64,000 nt of DNA from Pseudomonas putida (GTDB taxonomy: Bacteria > Pseudomonadota > Gammaproteobacteria > Pseudomonadales > Pseudomonadaceae), in assembly GCF_002741075.1 (NCBI RefSeq), contig NZ_CP016634.1, forward strand, positions 1,194,501-1,258,500, written 5' to 3'. Positions 37,417-46,904 of this stretch are shown in pieces. A program made the position numbers and the translations under genes. The notes beneath the pieces were generated by a model, which saw nothing but the letters and a program-made list of their open reading frames with translations, was not told the origin of the DNA and ran no database searches. Positions within the stretch are counted from its first letter, which is position 1; every line of letters starts with the position of its first letter.

Positions 37417-38328
37417 ATGAACAGTCCTTCGTCTGATCCGGCTTATTTCTCCCAGGAGGTCGTTGCGCAGTTGAAGCGCATTGCCGACGCTCTGGAACGC
37501 GCATTCGCGCCCCCGCCCGTACCTGTCCTCGACCCCGATGCCATCGCCTACCAATGGCAGTACCGAGCCGGTCAAGGTGGCCATCGCGCCACCCTGGTGC
37601 CGGTGAGGCGGCCCATGCTCATCGGCTTCGATCAATTGCAGAACATCGACCGGCAAAAGGCGCTGATCCGCCAGAACACCCAGCAGTTCCTCGACGGCAA
37701 GCCTGCCAACAATGTGCTATTGACGGGCTCCAGGGGGACAGGCAAGTCCTCCCTGGTCAAGGCGTGCCTCAACGAGTTCCATTCCCGCGGGCTCAAGCTG
37801 GTGGAGATCGACAAGGAAAACATCGGCGACCTGCCCGAAGTCATCGACATCGTCAGCCATCAACCTGGGTATTTCATCCTGTTCTGCGATGACTTGTCGT
37901 TCGAGGAAGGAGATATCGGTTACAAGCGCCTGAAAACCGCCTTGGACGGTTCGGTGGCCGAGCATTCATCGAATGTGCTGATCTACGCCACATCCAACCG
38001 CCGGCACCTGATTGCCGAACGCGCCTCGGACAACCTGTCCATGACCCGTGGCGAGAACGGTGCGCTGCACCCTGGGGAAGAGATAGAGGAGAAAGTGTCG
38101 CTGTCCGAGCGCTTCGGGCTGTGGATTTCGTTCTACGGCTTCTCGCCGGACGAATACCTGAATGCGGTGAACCAGTGGCTGGATGTCTACGGAGTGCCGG
38201 CACATGCCATCGAGCAGGCCCATGTGCATGCGGTTCGCTGGGCCACCCAGCGCGGCTCGCGTTCCGGACGCATCGCCGCGCAGTTCGCCCGGGACTATGC
38301 CGGGCGCTGGAGCCAGGACACGCCCTGA
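37417..38328 (+). CDS. DUF815 AAA-type ATPase
   Basis: A 303-residue soluble ATPase. Walker A is LLTGSRGTGKSSLVKA (residues ~105-120), Walker B is FILFCDDLSFE, and YATSNRRHL follows. The arginine-rich C-terminus (QRGSRSGRIAAQFARDY) matches DUF815. The family is a widespread P-loop group of unknown client. There is no strong ribosome site before ATG 37417 and no operon partner. Confidence 0.9.
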   Translation: MNSPSSDPAYFSQEVVAQLKRIADALERAFAPPPVPVLDPDAIAYQWQYRAGQGGHRATLVPVRRPMLIGFDQLQNIDRQKALIRQNTQQFLDGKPANNVLLTGSRGTGKSSLVKACLNEFHSRGLKLVEIDKENIGDLPEVIDIVSHQPGYFILFCDDLSFEEGDIGYKRLKTALDGSVAEHSSNVLIYATSNRRHLIAERASDNLSMTRGENGALHPGEEIEEKVSLSERFGLWISFYGFSPDEYLNAVNQWLDVYGVPAHAIEQAHVHAVRWATQRGSRSGRIAAQFARDYAGRWSQDTP

Positions 38329-38339
38329 TACCAGGGCGT
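38320..38339. terminator. Hairpin overlapping the DUF815 stop codon
   Basis: ACGCCCTG, loop ATAC and CAGGGCGT form a perfect 8-bp stem that contains the stop codon at 38326-38328. It lies between convergent genes. No U-tract follows. Confidence 0.45.
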
Positions 38340-38349
38340 GACGCAGCGC

Positions 38350-38757
38350 TTAACGGCGGTAATAGCGCTGATCATGCCCGTAGTAGCGCCGATCATGATC
38401 GTAGTAGCGACGGTCGTGTTCGTAGCGGGCGCGATAGTGACGGCGTTCCCATTCATGACGACGCTCCGCTTCCCGGCGGGCCTGCTCCCGGCGCCATTGG
38501 GCACGGCGCCAGTCGTCCCGGCGGTCGTGCCAGCGGCCGTCTCGCCAATAGCGGTCGTCATCATGGGCAAGCATTGGCGCTTGTTGCTCGCCGGCCATGC
38601 TGGCCAGGCTCGGCCAAGGGTTTTCCGCCGCCCGAGGGGCGGTGATCGGGGCGGCAGGCGCTGGGCTTTGCGCCTTCATCGGTGAAGCAGATGCCGAGCC
38701 CATCGACGCGAACGCGAACAGGCCAAGGAGCACCATTCGTGGGACGTTGATTTTCAT
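38350..38757 (-). CDS. Exported arginine/tyrosine/histidine-rich protein
   Basis: A 135-residue protein with a signal peptide (MVLLGLFAFASMGSASA), a proline/alanine linker and a highly charged tail of repeats such as HDRRYYDHDRRYYGHDQRYY. AGAGG is 12 bases before ATG 38757, longer than ideal. The tail suggests binding to a polyanion or metal at the envelope. No family is recognised. Codon use follows the neighbours. Confidence 0.6.
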   Translation of the reverse strand: MKINVPRMVLLGLFAFASMGSASASPMKAQSPAPAAPITAPRAAENPWPSLASMAGEQQAPMLAHDDDRYWRDGRWHDRRDDWRRAQWRREQARREAERRHEWERRHYRARYEHDRRYYDHDRRYYGHDQRYYRR

Positions 38758-38998
38758 GAGCAAAGACAACCTCTGAAAGACAATGGGATCGCGGGCCATG
38801 GGGTTTAAAAGCGGTGGTCCGCGTTTATCGAACTACGCTCCCTCACATAGACCAATAAATAGCGAAAAGTTCTAGGGAACTGACGTTTAAACACCCCATC
38901 ACCTCAAAGCCCCATGGCAGGAGCAGGCGCGGTGATCCTGCTGAAGCAGCTACGCTCAGTGGGCATAGCGCATGCAGCGTCCAGTGGAGGGTAGGCGA

Positions 38999-40567
38999 AT
39001 GATGTTGCCCATGGTTAAACCTCTGTCGTCTTTCATCGGTCTGCAGGGGCTCATCCCGATCATCGTTTTGCTCGCTGTTCTGGCCACGCGCTGCAACGGC
39101 GTGATCGTCGCCTATGACGTGCAGCGCGATCAGCTGATTCACTCGTCGCTCGAGGCCAATCGCGCCTACGCGCTCAAGGTGGCGGCGAGCATCGATGAGT
39201 TCTTGCTCTCGTTGAATCAGCGCTTGAGCTATAGCAGCCGGTTGCTCGGCAGTGATTTTTCCAACCCACAGCTGCTCAAGACCGAAGCGGTCCGACTGCA
39301 GGCCCAGGACTCGGAGCTCAGTGCCGTGCTGATCATGGATGCCCAGGGCTCGATTCTCGAAGCGTTTCCGCGCATGCCGGGCCTTGTCGGCTCGACGATC
39401 ACTTCTACTGAGTTGAAACAAGCCTTGGTCGAGCGCCGCCCACTGATCAGCGACGCCTACACCGATGCCGATGGGCAACTCGTGGTGTTTGTTTCGCAGC
39501 CGATCTTCAATGCAGAGGGGGCATTTCTCGGCATGGTGGGCGGTTCGGTTCACCTGGCGCAGTCGGGCTTGATGTATTTGTTGATCGGCGCTCAGCAGGT
39601 CGGTGGTGGGCTGGCATTCGTGGTCGACGACAGCCGTCGTCTGCTGTACCACCCCGATCCCCAGCGCATCGGCATGGTCGAAGACCCAAGCGCGCCCATG
39701 GAGGCTGCCTTGCGTGGAGAGTAAGGTCAGCTACAGGCCAAGGATCAAGGCATTCCGATTTTGACCGGTTTCGCCACAGTCGCTGACGCCCATTGGGCCG
39801 TGATCGTGCAGCAACCCCGTGCAGAGGCGTTGGCGCCGCTTGGCGACCTCACGCAGGAAATGTTCGTCGAGGTCTTCCCGGTCGCGATGATTGGGCTGGC
39901 GCTCATGCTCCTGGGCGGCATGTTGATCGCTCGACCATTGCATCAGTTGGCCAGGCATGCAATGGACCTTTCCGCACCGGACACGACCTTCCATTTGCAC
40001 CGTATCAATACCTGGTACGCCGAGTCGGCCATCATCCGACAGGCGTTGATCCTGGGCGTGCAGCAGTTGCAGCAGCGGTTGGGTAGCCTGAGCCAGGCTG
40101 CGGACAGCGATCCGTTGACGGGCCTGGCCAATCGCCGTGCGATGAATACCGCGTTGAGCGCGCTGGACGAGACGGGCTGTCCCTACTCGGCGTTGGCGCT
40201 GGACATCGACCGGTTCAAGTCGGTCAACGACACCTTTGGCCACGATGTCGGTGACGAAGCGCTCAGGCACATTGCTCGATTGATCGTTAGCGGTTCCCGT
40301 GCCGGGGACCTGGCTTGTCGAGCCGGGGGTGAAGAGTTCTGGATGTTGTTGCCCAATACCGATTTGCAAACTGCACAAGAGATCGCCGAGCGCATACGGG
40401 TAAGCATTTGCTCAACGCCGGTTGATCCGGTCGGTGCGTTGACGATCTCCATCGGCGTAGCGTGCCGCGGGAGCGAAACACCTAACTCGCGAAGCATCCT
40501 TAAACAGGCCGATGAGCGCCTGTACAAGGCCAAGGACACGGGGCGCAATCGGGTGGTGGCGAGCTGA
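38999..40567 (+). pseudogene. Diguanylate cyclase with Cache domain, split by in-frame stop
   Basis: Read through one TAA at 39722-39724, the frame gives a ~522-residue protein: TM (LIPIIVLLAVLATRC), periplasmic Cache (VSQPIFNAEGAFLGMVGGSV), second TM (VFPVAMIGLALMLLGGML) and a GGDEF domain with RAGDLACRAGGEEF, an intact inhibitory RxxD site and active-site GGEEF. The stop falls in RGE-stop-GQLQ, in the same frame both sides, so a single CAA-to-TAA change would explain it. ATG 38999 has GGAGG eight bases upstream. As read, the N-terminal half makes a truncated sensor, and the cyclase half would need internal initiation (TTG 39761). Confidence 0.82.
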
Positions 40568-40661
40568 TGTGTCTCCCTGTCGCCACCTGGGCAAAGCGCC
40601 GCGCCGGGGCCTTGGGCGAACTATGCTTTGAGGTTGGGACTTTCTTGCGAGGAGGTGTGCC

Positions 40662-41132
40662 ATGCGTACGTTCACAGGGTGCTGTCTGGGCGTGTTGCTG
40701 CTCGCAGGGCCCGTCAGCGCCCAGAGTGTCGTGCCGCTCAACGGTCAGAGCAGCCAACAGATGCAAACCGACATGGACTATTGCAACGGTGTGGCCAGTA
40801 ACGCGGCCAGCAGTGCCGGCACCTCGTCCAAGGCCCATGTCGGCGGCCGGGTGCGCGGCGCGGCGGCCGGGGCGGCAGCAGGAGCGGTGGGTGCCGAAGT
40901 GCGTGGCCGGCAGCACGAAGAACTCTATGACCGGGCCGGCGACAATGCCAAGGAGCAATACCGGCAGAACCGTGCCGGCGAAGTGGCGGCAGCGGGCGCG
41001 GCCGTGGGTGGAATGCGCCAGCGTCAGGACCGTCGCCAGGACCGCCGCAGCCAGAATGAAGCCCAGGACTCCGCCCATGCCAACGCCTACAGCAGTTGCC
41101 TGCAAGGGCGGGGCTACCAGGTCAGCCCTTGA
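40662..41132 (+). CDS. Glycine-zipper exported protein
   Basis: A 156-residue protein with a signal peptide (TGCCLGVLLLAGPVSA) and an Ala/Gly-rich central stretch (VGGRVRGAAAGAAAGAVGAE) like YMGG-type glycine zippers, then charged QRQDRRQDRRSQ. Two Cys flank the mature part (DYCNG and SSCLQ). GGAGG lies six bases upstream. Probably an outer-membrane-associated or periplasmic protein; function unknown. Confidence 0.7.
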   Translation: MRTFTGCCLGVLLLAGPVSAQSVVPLNGQSSQQMQTDMDYCNGVASNAASSAGTSSKAHVGGRVRGAAAGAAAGAVGAEVRGRQHEELYDRAGDNAKEQYRQNRAGEVAAAGAAVGGMRQRQDRRQDRRSQNEAQDSAHANAYSSCLQGRGYQVSP

Positions 41133-41351
41133 GGTCAATGGCCGGACGCGGTGAGGCGGTAGGTTTCCGGCTGCCCCGACCAGACGGTCGCCGTGGTCGA
41201 TGCACGTCTGTAAAACCCTGCGCGGAAAATAAAAACCAGCGGCAAGCAAACGGCCATTAATCACCCATACTCAGTTCCAGCATGGCCGGCGGGACTCAGG
41301 CAATCGACTTCGCGCGAGCAGTTGCCTGGCATTCGAGCAAGGGGGAGGGAA

Positions 41352-43112
41352 ATGCCTCATGACGGCAGCCTGTTGCAGGCGACGGTAGTCTTTCTGTTGG
41401 CAGTGGTGCTTCTGGTTCCTCTGGTCCAGCGCCTGAAGCTGGGCGCGGTGCCGGGTTATTTGCTCGCCGGCATCGTGATCGGCCCCTCGGTGCTGGGGCT
41501 GATCGACAATCCTCACAACGTCGCACGGCTCTCGGAGATGGGGGTCGTGATGCTCTTGTTCATCATCGGCCTCGAGCTGTCGCCGCGTAAATTGTGGACG
41601 ATGCGCAAGTCGCTGTTCGGCGTTGGCTCGTTGCAGGTGGGCCTGACGGCGCTGGTGCTGGGGGTGATGGCCTTTGTGCTGTTCGGCCAGTCGCCCGCTG
41701 CGGCGGTAGTGCTCGGCGTGGGCCTGGCGCTGTCGTCCACCGCGTTTGGCCTGCAGGTATTGGCCGAGCGCAAGGACCTGAACAAGCCCCACGGGCGCCT
41801 GGCGGTGGGCATTCTGCTGTTCCAGGACATCGCTGCCATTCCGCTGATTGCCGTGGTGCCGTTGCTGGCCGGTGGCGCCACGCCCACGGCCGAAGGCACA
41901 CGACCGTTGCTGGCGGTGGCGATCGGTATCGGCATCGTGATCATCGGCGGGCGTTATCTACTGCAGCCGGTGTTTCTCTGGGTAGCCAAGTCGGGGCTGC
42001 ATGAGCTTTCCACCGCCACCGCGCTGCTGGTGGTGCTGGGGACGGCCTGGGTGATGGAGCAAGTGGGTGTGTCCATGGCGCTGGGGGCCTTCCTGGCCGG
42101 GGTGCTGATGGCCGAATCGCCGTTTCGCCATGAACTCGAATCCCAGATCGAACCGCTCAAGGGCCTGCTGCTGGGGCTGTTCTTTGTCGGCGTGGGCATG
42201 ACCGCCGACCTGCGGCTGTTGCTGGGCATGCCTCTGCAAGTGTTGGCGCTGACCCTGTTGCTGGTGGGCATCAAGCTGCCGGTGCTGTTTGGGCTGGGCC
42301 GCTGGACCGGGGGGCTGAGCCGTGCCCAGGCGCTGTGCCTGGCGGTGGTGCTGGCGTCGGGGGGCGAATTCGCCTTTGTGGTGTTCAAGCTGGCGCTGGA
42401 TCACCAGTTGCTGGCGCAGCAGGTGCACGACCTCTTGGTGTTGGCCATCACCTTGTCGATGGCGGTGGTGCCGCTGGTGATGATGGTGCTGGCGCGTCAA
42501 CTGCGTGAAGCGCGACCTGTGGCCCCCACGTCGCTGCCGCCGGTAGAGGTGGATCAGGCACCGCAGGTCGTGGTGGCAGGCATGGGCCGCATGGGCCGCG
42601 CCATCGCCCGGATGCTGCACGCCGAAGGTGTGCGCTTGGTGGCATTGGATACCTCTATCGAAACCTTCGGGCGCTATGCCGACAAGCAGGGGCCGCCAGT
42701 GTTCTATGGCGACCCGTCGCGCTCGCAGATTCTGCGTGCCGCCAAGGTCGGTGAGGCTGAATTGGTGATCGTGGCCGCCGACGATCCGCAGGTCAATCTC
42801 AAGACCGTGGACCTGCTGGCCCAGCAGTACCCGCACACCCCGGTCATCGCCTCGGTGCGCGACCATAAAGATGTCCTGCGCCTGCTCGAGCTTGGGGCCA
42901 GCCCGGTTCGCGAAACCTTCCATTCCAGCCTTGAAATGGCCCGTCGCGCGTTCATCGCCCTGGGCCAGGACGAAGCCCAGGCCGCCGCCTGGGTGCGGCG
43001 TTACCAACGCCAGGAGGCGGATTGGTTGCTGGCGCTGTACCGGCAGGAAACGCCCGGCGAAGGGCGCGAGGACGAAGACGGCTCGGCTGGCGACCACCGA
43101 CCGCAGGTTTGA
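41352..43112 (+). CDS. CPA2-family cation:proton antiporter with TrkA-N domain
   Basis: A 586-residue protein. Residues ~1-390 are a Na/H exchanger domain of ~12-13 helices (GYLLAGIVIGPSVLGLI, MLLFIIGLELSP, HGRLAVGILLFQDIAAIPL). Residues ~405-530 form a TrkA-N Rossmann domain (VVAGMGRMGRAIARML). This is the KefB/KefC/YbaL plan for potassium or sodium efflux in exchange for protons. ATG 41352 has GGAGG nearby. It is 66 bases ahead of the AI-2E gene. Confidence 0.9.
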   Translation: MPHDGSLLQATVVFLLAVVLLVPLVQRLKLGAVPGYLLAGIVIGPSVLGLIDNPHNVARLSEMGVVMLLFIIGLELSPRKLWTMRKSLFGVGSLQVGLTALVLGVMAFVLFGQSPAAAVVLGVGLALSSTAFGLQVLAERKDLNKPHGRLAVGILLFQDIAAIPLIAVVPLLAGGATPTAEGTRPLLAVAIGIGIVIIGGRYLLQPVFLWVAKSGLHELSTATALLVVLGTAWVMEQVGVSMALGAFLAGVLMAESPFRHELESQIEPLKGLLLGLFFVGVGMTADLRLLLGMPLQVLALTLLLVGIKLPVLFGLGRWTGGLSRAQALCLAVVLASGGEFAFVVFKLALDHQLLAQQVHDLLVLAITLSMAVVPLVMMVLARQLREARPVAPTSLPPVEVDQAPQVVVAGMGRMGRAIARMLHAEGVRLVALDTSIETFGRYADKQGPPVFYGDPSRSQILRAAKVGEAELVIVAADDPQVNLKTVDLLAQQYPHTPVIASVRDHKDVLRLLELGASPVRETFHSSLEMARRAFIALGQDEAQAAAWVRRYQRQEADWLLALYRQETPGEGREDEDGSAGDHRPQV

Positions 43113-43178
43113 CGACTTGAATCGCGCCAACCGGCGCGCCGACTGTTCGACCCGCCCAAGGCGGCCCGGAGGTGACTC

Positions 43179-44276
43179 ATGCAGCCGAGTTTCAAGCTGG
43201 ACAGCGCCCTGTCGCGGGGCTTGCTCGATGTGCTCATCAAGGCAGGGCTGGTGGCGGGGCTGGTGATTTTCGCCTTCCAGGTCTTCCAGCCCTTTCTCGA
43301 GCTGATGCTCTGGGCCGTGATCCTCGCGGTCACCCTGTACCCGTTGCAGCAACGGGTCAAGCGTGCCAGCGGCCTGAAGGACGGCCATGCCGCGACGCTG
43401 GTGGTGCTGTTGGTCCTGCTGGTGCTTCTGGTGCCGATCTACCTGGTGGTGATGTCCCTCGGCCAGTCGGTCGAGAGCCTGGTGGCGCTGCTCAAGAGCG
43501 GTGCGTGGAGCGTCCCGGCACCGCCGGAGTCGGTCGCCACCTGGCCGCTGATAGGGCCACGGGTGTATGCCCTTTGGCTGTCGGCCTCCGAAAGCCTGAG
43601 CGGTGTGCTGAACAACCTGATGCCGTACCTCAAGGATGCCGGTCGGATCATGCTCGGAGCCATCGCCAGTGCCGGCGGCGCGTTCTTGCTGTTCATCGCG
43701 GCGATCATCATCTCGGGGGTGATCATGGCCTTCGGCGAGCGCGGTGAGTGGGCCGCGCAGCGCATCGCTATGCGGGTTTCCGGGGAAACCCAGGGCAAGC
43801 CCATCGCCAGGCTGTGCACCGCCACCATCCGCGCGGTGGCTCAGGGCGTGATCGGCATCGCTTTCATCCAGATGCTGCTGATCGGCGTAGGCTTCGTGAT
43901 CAAGGGCGTGCCGGGCGCGGGCATCCTGGCCATCGCCATCCTGATGCTGGGCATTGCTCAAGCACCTGCGACGCTGATCACGCTGCCGGTGATCGCCTAC
44001 ATCTTCAGCACCGAAGGCTTCACGGTCGGCACCATCGTTTTTGCCATCTACACCTTCGTCGCCGGGCTGGCCGACAACGTGCTCAAGCCCTTGCTGCTGG
44101 GGCGCGGCGTGGATGTGCCGATGCCGGTGGTGCTGATCGGAGCCTTGGGCGGCATGGTGGTCAAGGGCATCATCGGCCTGTTCATCGGCCCGGTGATCCT
44201 GGCGGTGACCTACAACCTGTTCTGGCAGTGGGTGGCGCAGCAAGTGCCCGAAACGCGTGCCGACAAGACGTACTGA
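43179..44276 (+). CDS. AI-2E family transporter
   Basis: A 365-residue membrane protein of the AI-2E/YdiK family, with seven to eight hydrophobic segments and the conserved end GVDVPMPVVLIGALGGMVV plus GLFIGPVILAVTYNLFWQW. Some members are cation:proton antiporters, so the family name should not be read as proof of autoinducer export. GGAGG precedes ATG 43179. It lies 13 bases before the efflux OMF gene and is likely in one transcript with it. Confidence 0.88.
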   Translation: MQPSFKLDSALSRGLLDVLIKAGLVAGLVIFAFQVFQPFLELMLWAVILAVTLYPLQQRVKRASGLKDGHAATLVVLLVLLVLLVPIYLVVMSLGQSVESLVALLKSGAWSVPAPPESVATWPLIGPRVYALWLSASESLSGVLNNLMPYLKDAGRIMLGAIASAGGAFLLFIAAIIISGVIMAFGERGEWAAQRIAMRVSGETQGKPIARLCTATIRAVAQGVIGIAFIQMLLIGVGFVIKGVPGAGILAIAILMLGIAQAPATLITLPVIAYIFSTEGFTVGTIVFAIYTFVAGLADNVLKPLLLGRGVDVPMPVVLIGALGGMVVKGIIGLFIGPVILAVTYNLFWQWVAQQVPETRADKTY

Positions 44277-44289
44277 ACCAGGGCGCGCC

Positions 44290-45807
44290 ATGGTCAAACG
44301 TGTCTTTTGTTGCGCGCTGAGCCTGGTCGCCTTGGGCGGTTGCACCCAGGTCGGCCCGGACTTCAAACCCGTGCCCACGCCCTGGCTGGATACCTGGAGC
44401 ACCCCTTCGCTGGGGCAGGCAACCCGGCCGGCGGCGACGCCAGACCTGCGCCAGTGGTGGGCGGTGTTCGCCGACCCGACGCTCGATGCACTGATCGCCG
44501 AAGCCGATGCGCACAACACCGACCTGCGCGTGGCTGGGCTGCGCATCGCCGAGGCGCGTGCGCAACTAGCCATCGCCCAGACCGGGCGCTACCCCCAGGT
44601 GCAGCAGTTGCGCGGGGAAAGCCTCTATCTGAAGCAGGACCAGTCCGGCACTCCCACCGCCCGGGACTCGGTGTTCTGGCAATCCAGCCTGGGCTTCGAC
44701 ATTGCCTGGGAGGTCGACTTCTGGGGGCGCTTCAGCCGCGCCATCGAATCGGCCGATGCGCTGTACTTCGCCTCCGAGGCCAACTACGCCGATGCCATGG
44801 TGCTGTTGCGCGCGCAGGTGGCGGACAGCTATTTCAGCCTGCGCACCGTCGAGGCCCGCCTGGACATCGCCCACGAGAACGCCCTGCGCCAGGCGCGCAG
44901 CCTGCAGATCACCGAACGGCTGTTCCGTCATGGCGAGAACGACGAGCTCGACTGGCAGCAGGCCCGCACCCAGTACCTGGCCACCCAGGCCAGCATCCCG
45001 GAACTTGAGAACCAGCTCAACGCCCTGCGCAACGTGCTGTGCGCACTACTGGGCCGGCCGCCCGGGCCATTGCCTGAACTGGCGAGCGGTCGCGGGCAGT
45101 TGCCGGTGCCCGACCGGGCGATCCTGCAGGAGGTGCCGGCGAGCCTGTTGCAGCGTCGTCCGGACATCCGCGCCGCCGAGCAGGCGGTGGCGGCGCAGTC
45201 GGCCCTGGTGGGCGTGGCCGAGGCCGACCTGTATCCGTCGTTGAGCCTGTTGGGCAGCATCGGCTGGACGTTCGTCTCGGCCAGCCACCTGCCTGACAGC
45301 TTCCAGCTCGCCGCCGGCCCCAGCCTGATCTGGAGCCCGTTCGACTACGGCCGGCGCAAGAATGCCGTGCGCGTGGAGGATGCGCGCCTTCAGCAGTTGA
45401 TCGAGTTGTACCAGCGGGATGTACGCGAGGCCGCCCGGGAGGCCGATGACGCAGCCAGCGGGCTGGTGCGCTCGTTGCAAAGTGCCGAGGTTCGCCAGCA
45501 AGCCTCCCAGGCCGCGCAACGCTCGTTGGACCTGGCCTCCTCGCAGTACCGCGAAGGCTTCGCCGATTTTCAGCGGGTGCTCGATGCCCAGCAACTGTTG
45601 CTGCAACAGCAGGACAGCTATCTGGTCAGCCGCGGCAATGCGGTCGGCAGCCTGGTGACCCTGTACAAAGCCCTCGGCGGTGGCTGGGACCCGCGCCGCG
45701 CTCCCATCGACGCTGACACCCGCCAACACATGCAACAACGCACCGACTGGGGGGATCTGCTCGACAACCCCGTCCCAGCCAGCCACGACACAGGTGAGCC
45801 GAAATGA
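44290..45807 (+). CDS. Outer-membrane efflux lipoprotein, NodT family
   Basis: A 505-residue TolC-like outer-membrane factor. The N-terminus ends in a lipobox (LVALGGCTQVGPDF), so Cys is lipidated. The repeated helical hairpin halves include AEARAQLAIAQTGRYPQ and QSALVGVAEADLYPSL. It forms the channel of a tripartite pump with the two genes that follow, overlapping the next by four bases. Confidence 0.93.
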   Translation: MVKRVFCCALSLVALGGCTQVGPDFKPVPTPWLDTWSTPSLGQATRPAATPDLRQWWAVFADPTLDALIAEADAHNTDLRVAGLRIAEARAQLAIAQTGRYPQVQQLRGESLYLKQDQSGTPTARDSVFWQSSLGFDIAWEVDFWGRFSRAIESADALYFASEANYADAMVLLRAQVADSYFSLRTVEARLDIAHENALRQARSLQITERLFRHGENDELDWQQARTQYLATQASIPELENQLNALRNVLCALLGRPPGPLPELASGRGQLPVPDRAILQEVPASLLQRRPDIRAAEQAVAAQSALVGVAEADLYPSLSLLGSIGWTFVSASHLPDSFQLAAGPSLIWSPFDYGRRKNAVRVEDARLQQLIELYQRDVREAAREADDAASGLVRSLQSAEVRQQASQAAQRSLDLASSQYREGFADFQRVLDAQQLLLQQQDSYLVSRGNAVGSLVTLYKALGGGWDPRRAPIDADTRQHMQQRTDWGDLLDNPVPASHDTGEPK

Positions 45808-46904
45808 GCGATGCCCCAGCCCCTTCGCCCACACCCGCCAAGCCCGACCGGGGCATGCGTTGGATACTGCTGTTGATCGCCGTGAGTCTGCTCTGGTACC
45901 TGCTCGCCGACCGTTTCACCCCTTACACCCAGCAGGCCCGGCTGCAGGCCTATGTAGTGCCGGTCAGTGCCGAGGTGGCCGGGCAGGTGAAGCGGGTGGC
46001 GGTGGGCAACAACCAGGAGGTGCGCAAGGGCGAGGTGCTGTTCGAGCTGGACCAGGCGCAATACCGCATCGCCCTGGCCCGGGCCGAGGCCGAACTCGAC
46101 ACGGTGCGCCGTCAGATCGGTGCCCATACCGCCGGTATCGATGCCGCCCAGGCTTCGCTGGCCGCCGCCCAGGCCAATGAACGCAAGGCGCGCCAGGACG
46201 CCGAGCGCCTGACGCGCCTGTACCAGGAGGACCCTGGCACGGTGTCCGTGCGGCGCCTGGAAGGGGCTCAGGCCAGCCGGGAGCAGGCCAGCAGCCAAGT
46301 GGCCGCAGCCCGCGCCGAAGTCGAGCGCGCGCGCGAACAGCAGGGCGGGCAGGAGGCGGACAACGCCCAGGTGCGCAGCGCACTGGCCAACGTCGAGAAG
46401 GCCCGGTTGGACCTGGCCCGCACCGAAGTGCGCGCCGATGCCAATGGCTTGATCACCGACCTGCGCACCGATGTCGGCCACTATGTCGGCGCCGGCAGCC
46501 CGGTGATGACCCTGATCCCCATCCACGACCTGTGGATCAGCGCCGACATGACCGAAAACAACCTGGGCCACCTGCGCCCAGGCACGCCGGTGCTGGTGGT
46601 GCTCGATGCCTTGCCCGGCGAGTTGTTGCGCGGGCGGGTGCGCAGCATCGGCTATGGCGTAAGCGTTGGCCAGAGCCCGCCGCCAGGCTCGCTGCCCCAG
46701 ATACAGAACAGCCGCGAGTGGCTGCGTTCAGCGCAACGTTTTCCGGTGATCGTCGAGCTGGAGCGCGATGATCGGCTGAGCGTGAGCAACCTGCGGGTTG
46801 GCGGCCAGGCCGAGATCATGGCGCTGCCGGGGGAGGGCAACCCGCTGAACCTGCTGGGCCGGGTATTCATGTGGGTGATGAGCTGGTTGTCCTATGCCTA
46901 TTGA
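45804..46904 (+). CDS. HlyD/EmrA-type periplasmic adaptor
   Basis: A 366-residue adaptor: one N-terminal TM helix (WILLLIAVSLLWYLLADRF), lipoyl-like half motifs (VSAEVAGQVKRVAVGNNQEV; LDLARTEVRADANGLI) and a long coiled-coil hairpin between (residues ~95-200). It joins the inner-membrane protein to the channel. It overlaps the OMF gene by ATGA and the following gene by 11 bases, so translation is coupled. Confidence 0.93.
   Translation: MSDAPAPSPTPAKPDRGMRWILLLIAVSLLWYLLADRFTPYTQQARLQAYVVPVSAEVAGQVKRVAVGNNQEVRKGEVLFELDQAQYRIALARAEAELDTVRRQIGAHTAGIDAAQASLAAAQANERKARQDAERLTRLYQEDPGTVSVRRLEGAQASREQASSQVAAARAEVERAREQQGGQEADNAQVRSALANVEKARLDLARTEVRADANGLITDLRTDVGHYVGAGSPVMTLIPIHDLWISADMTENNLGHLRPGTPVLVVLDALPGELLRGRVRSIGYGVSVGQSPPPGSLPQIQNSREWLRSAQRFPVIVELERDDRLSVSNLRVGGQAEIMALPGEGNPLNLLGRVFMWVMSWLSYAY

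Noticed and set aside
43179..44276. Quorum-signal (AI-2) exporter role
   Set aside because: The family contains cation antiporters as well and no AI-2 synthesis gene is near; only the family name is supported.
41958..44573. Open frame of about 870 codons opposite the antiporter and AI-2E genes
   Set aside because: His/Gln/Arg-rich low-complexity text that is the mirror of membrane-protein codons; no start site.
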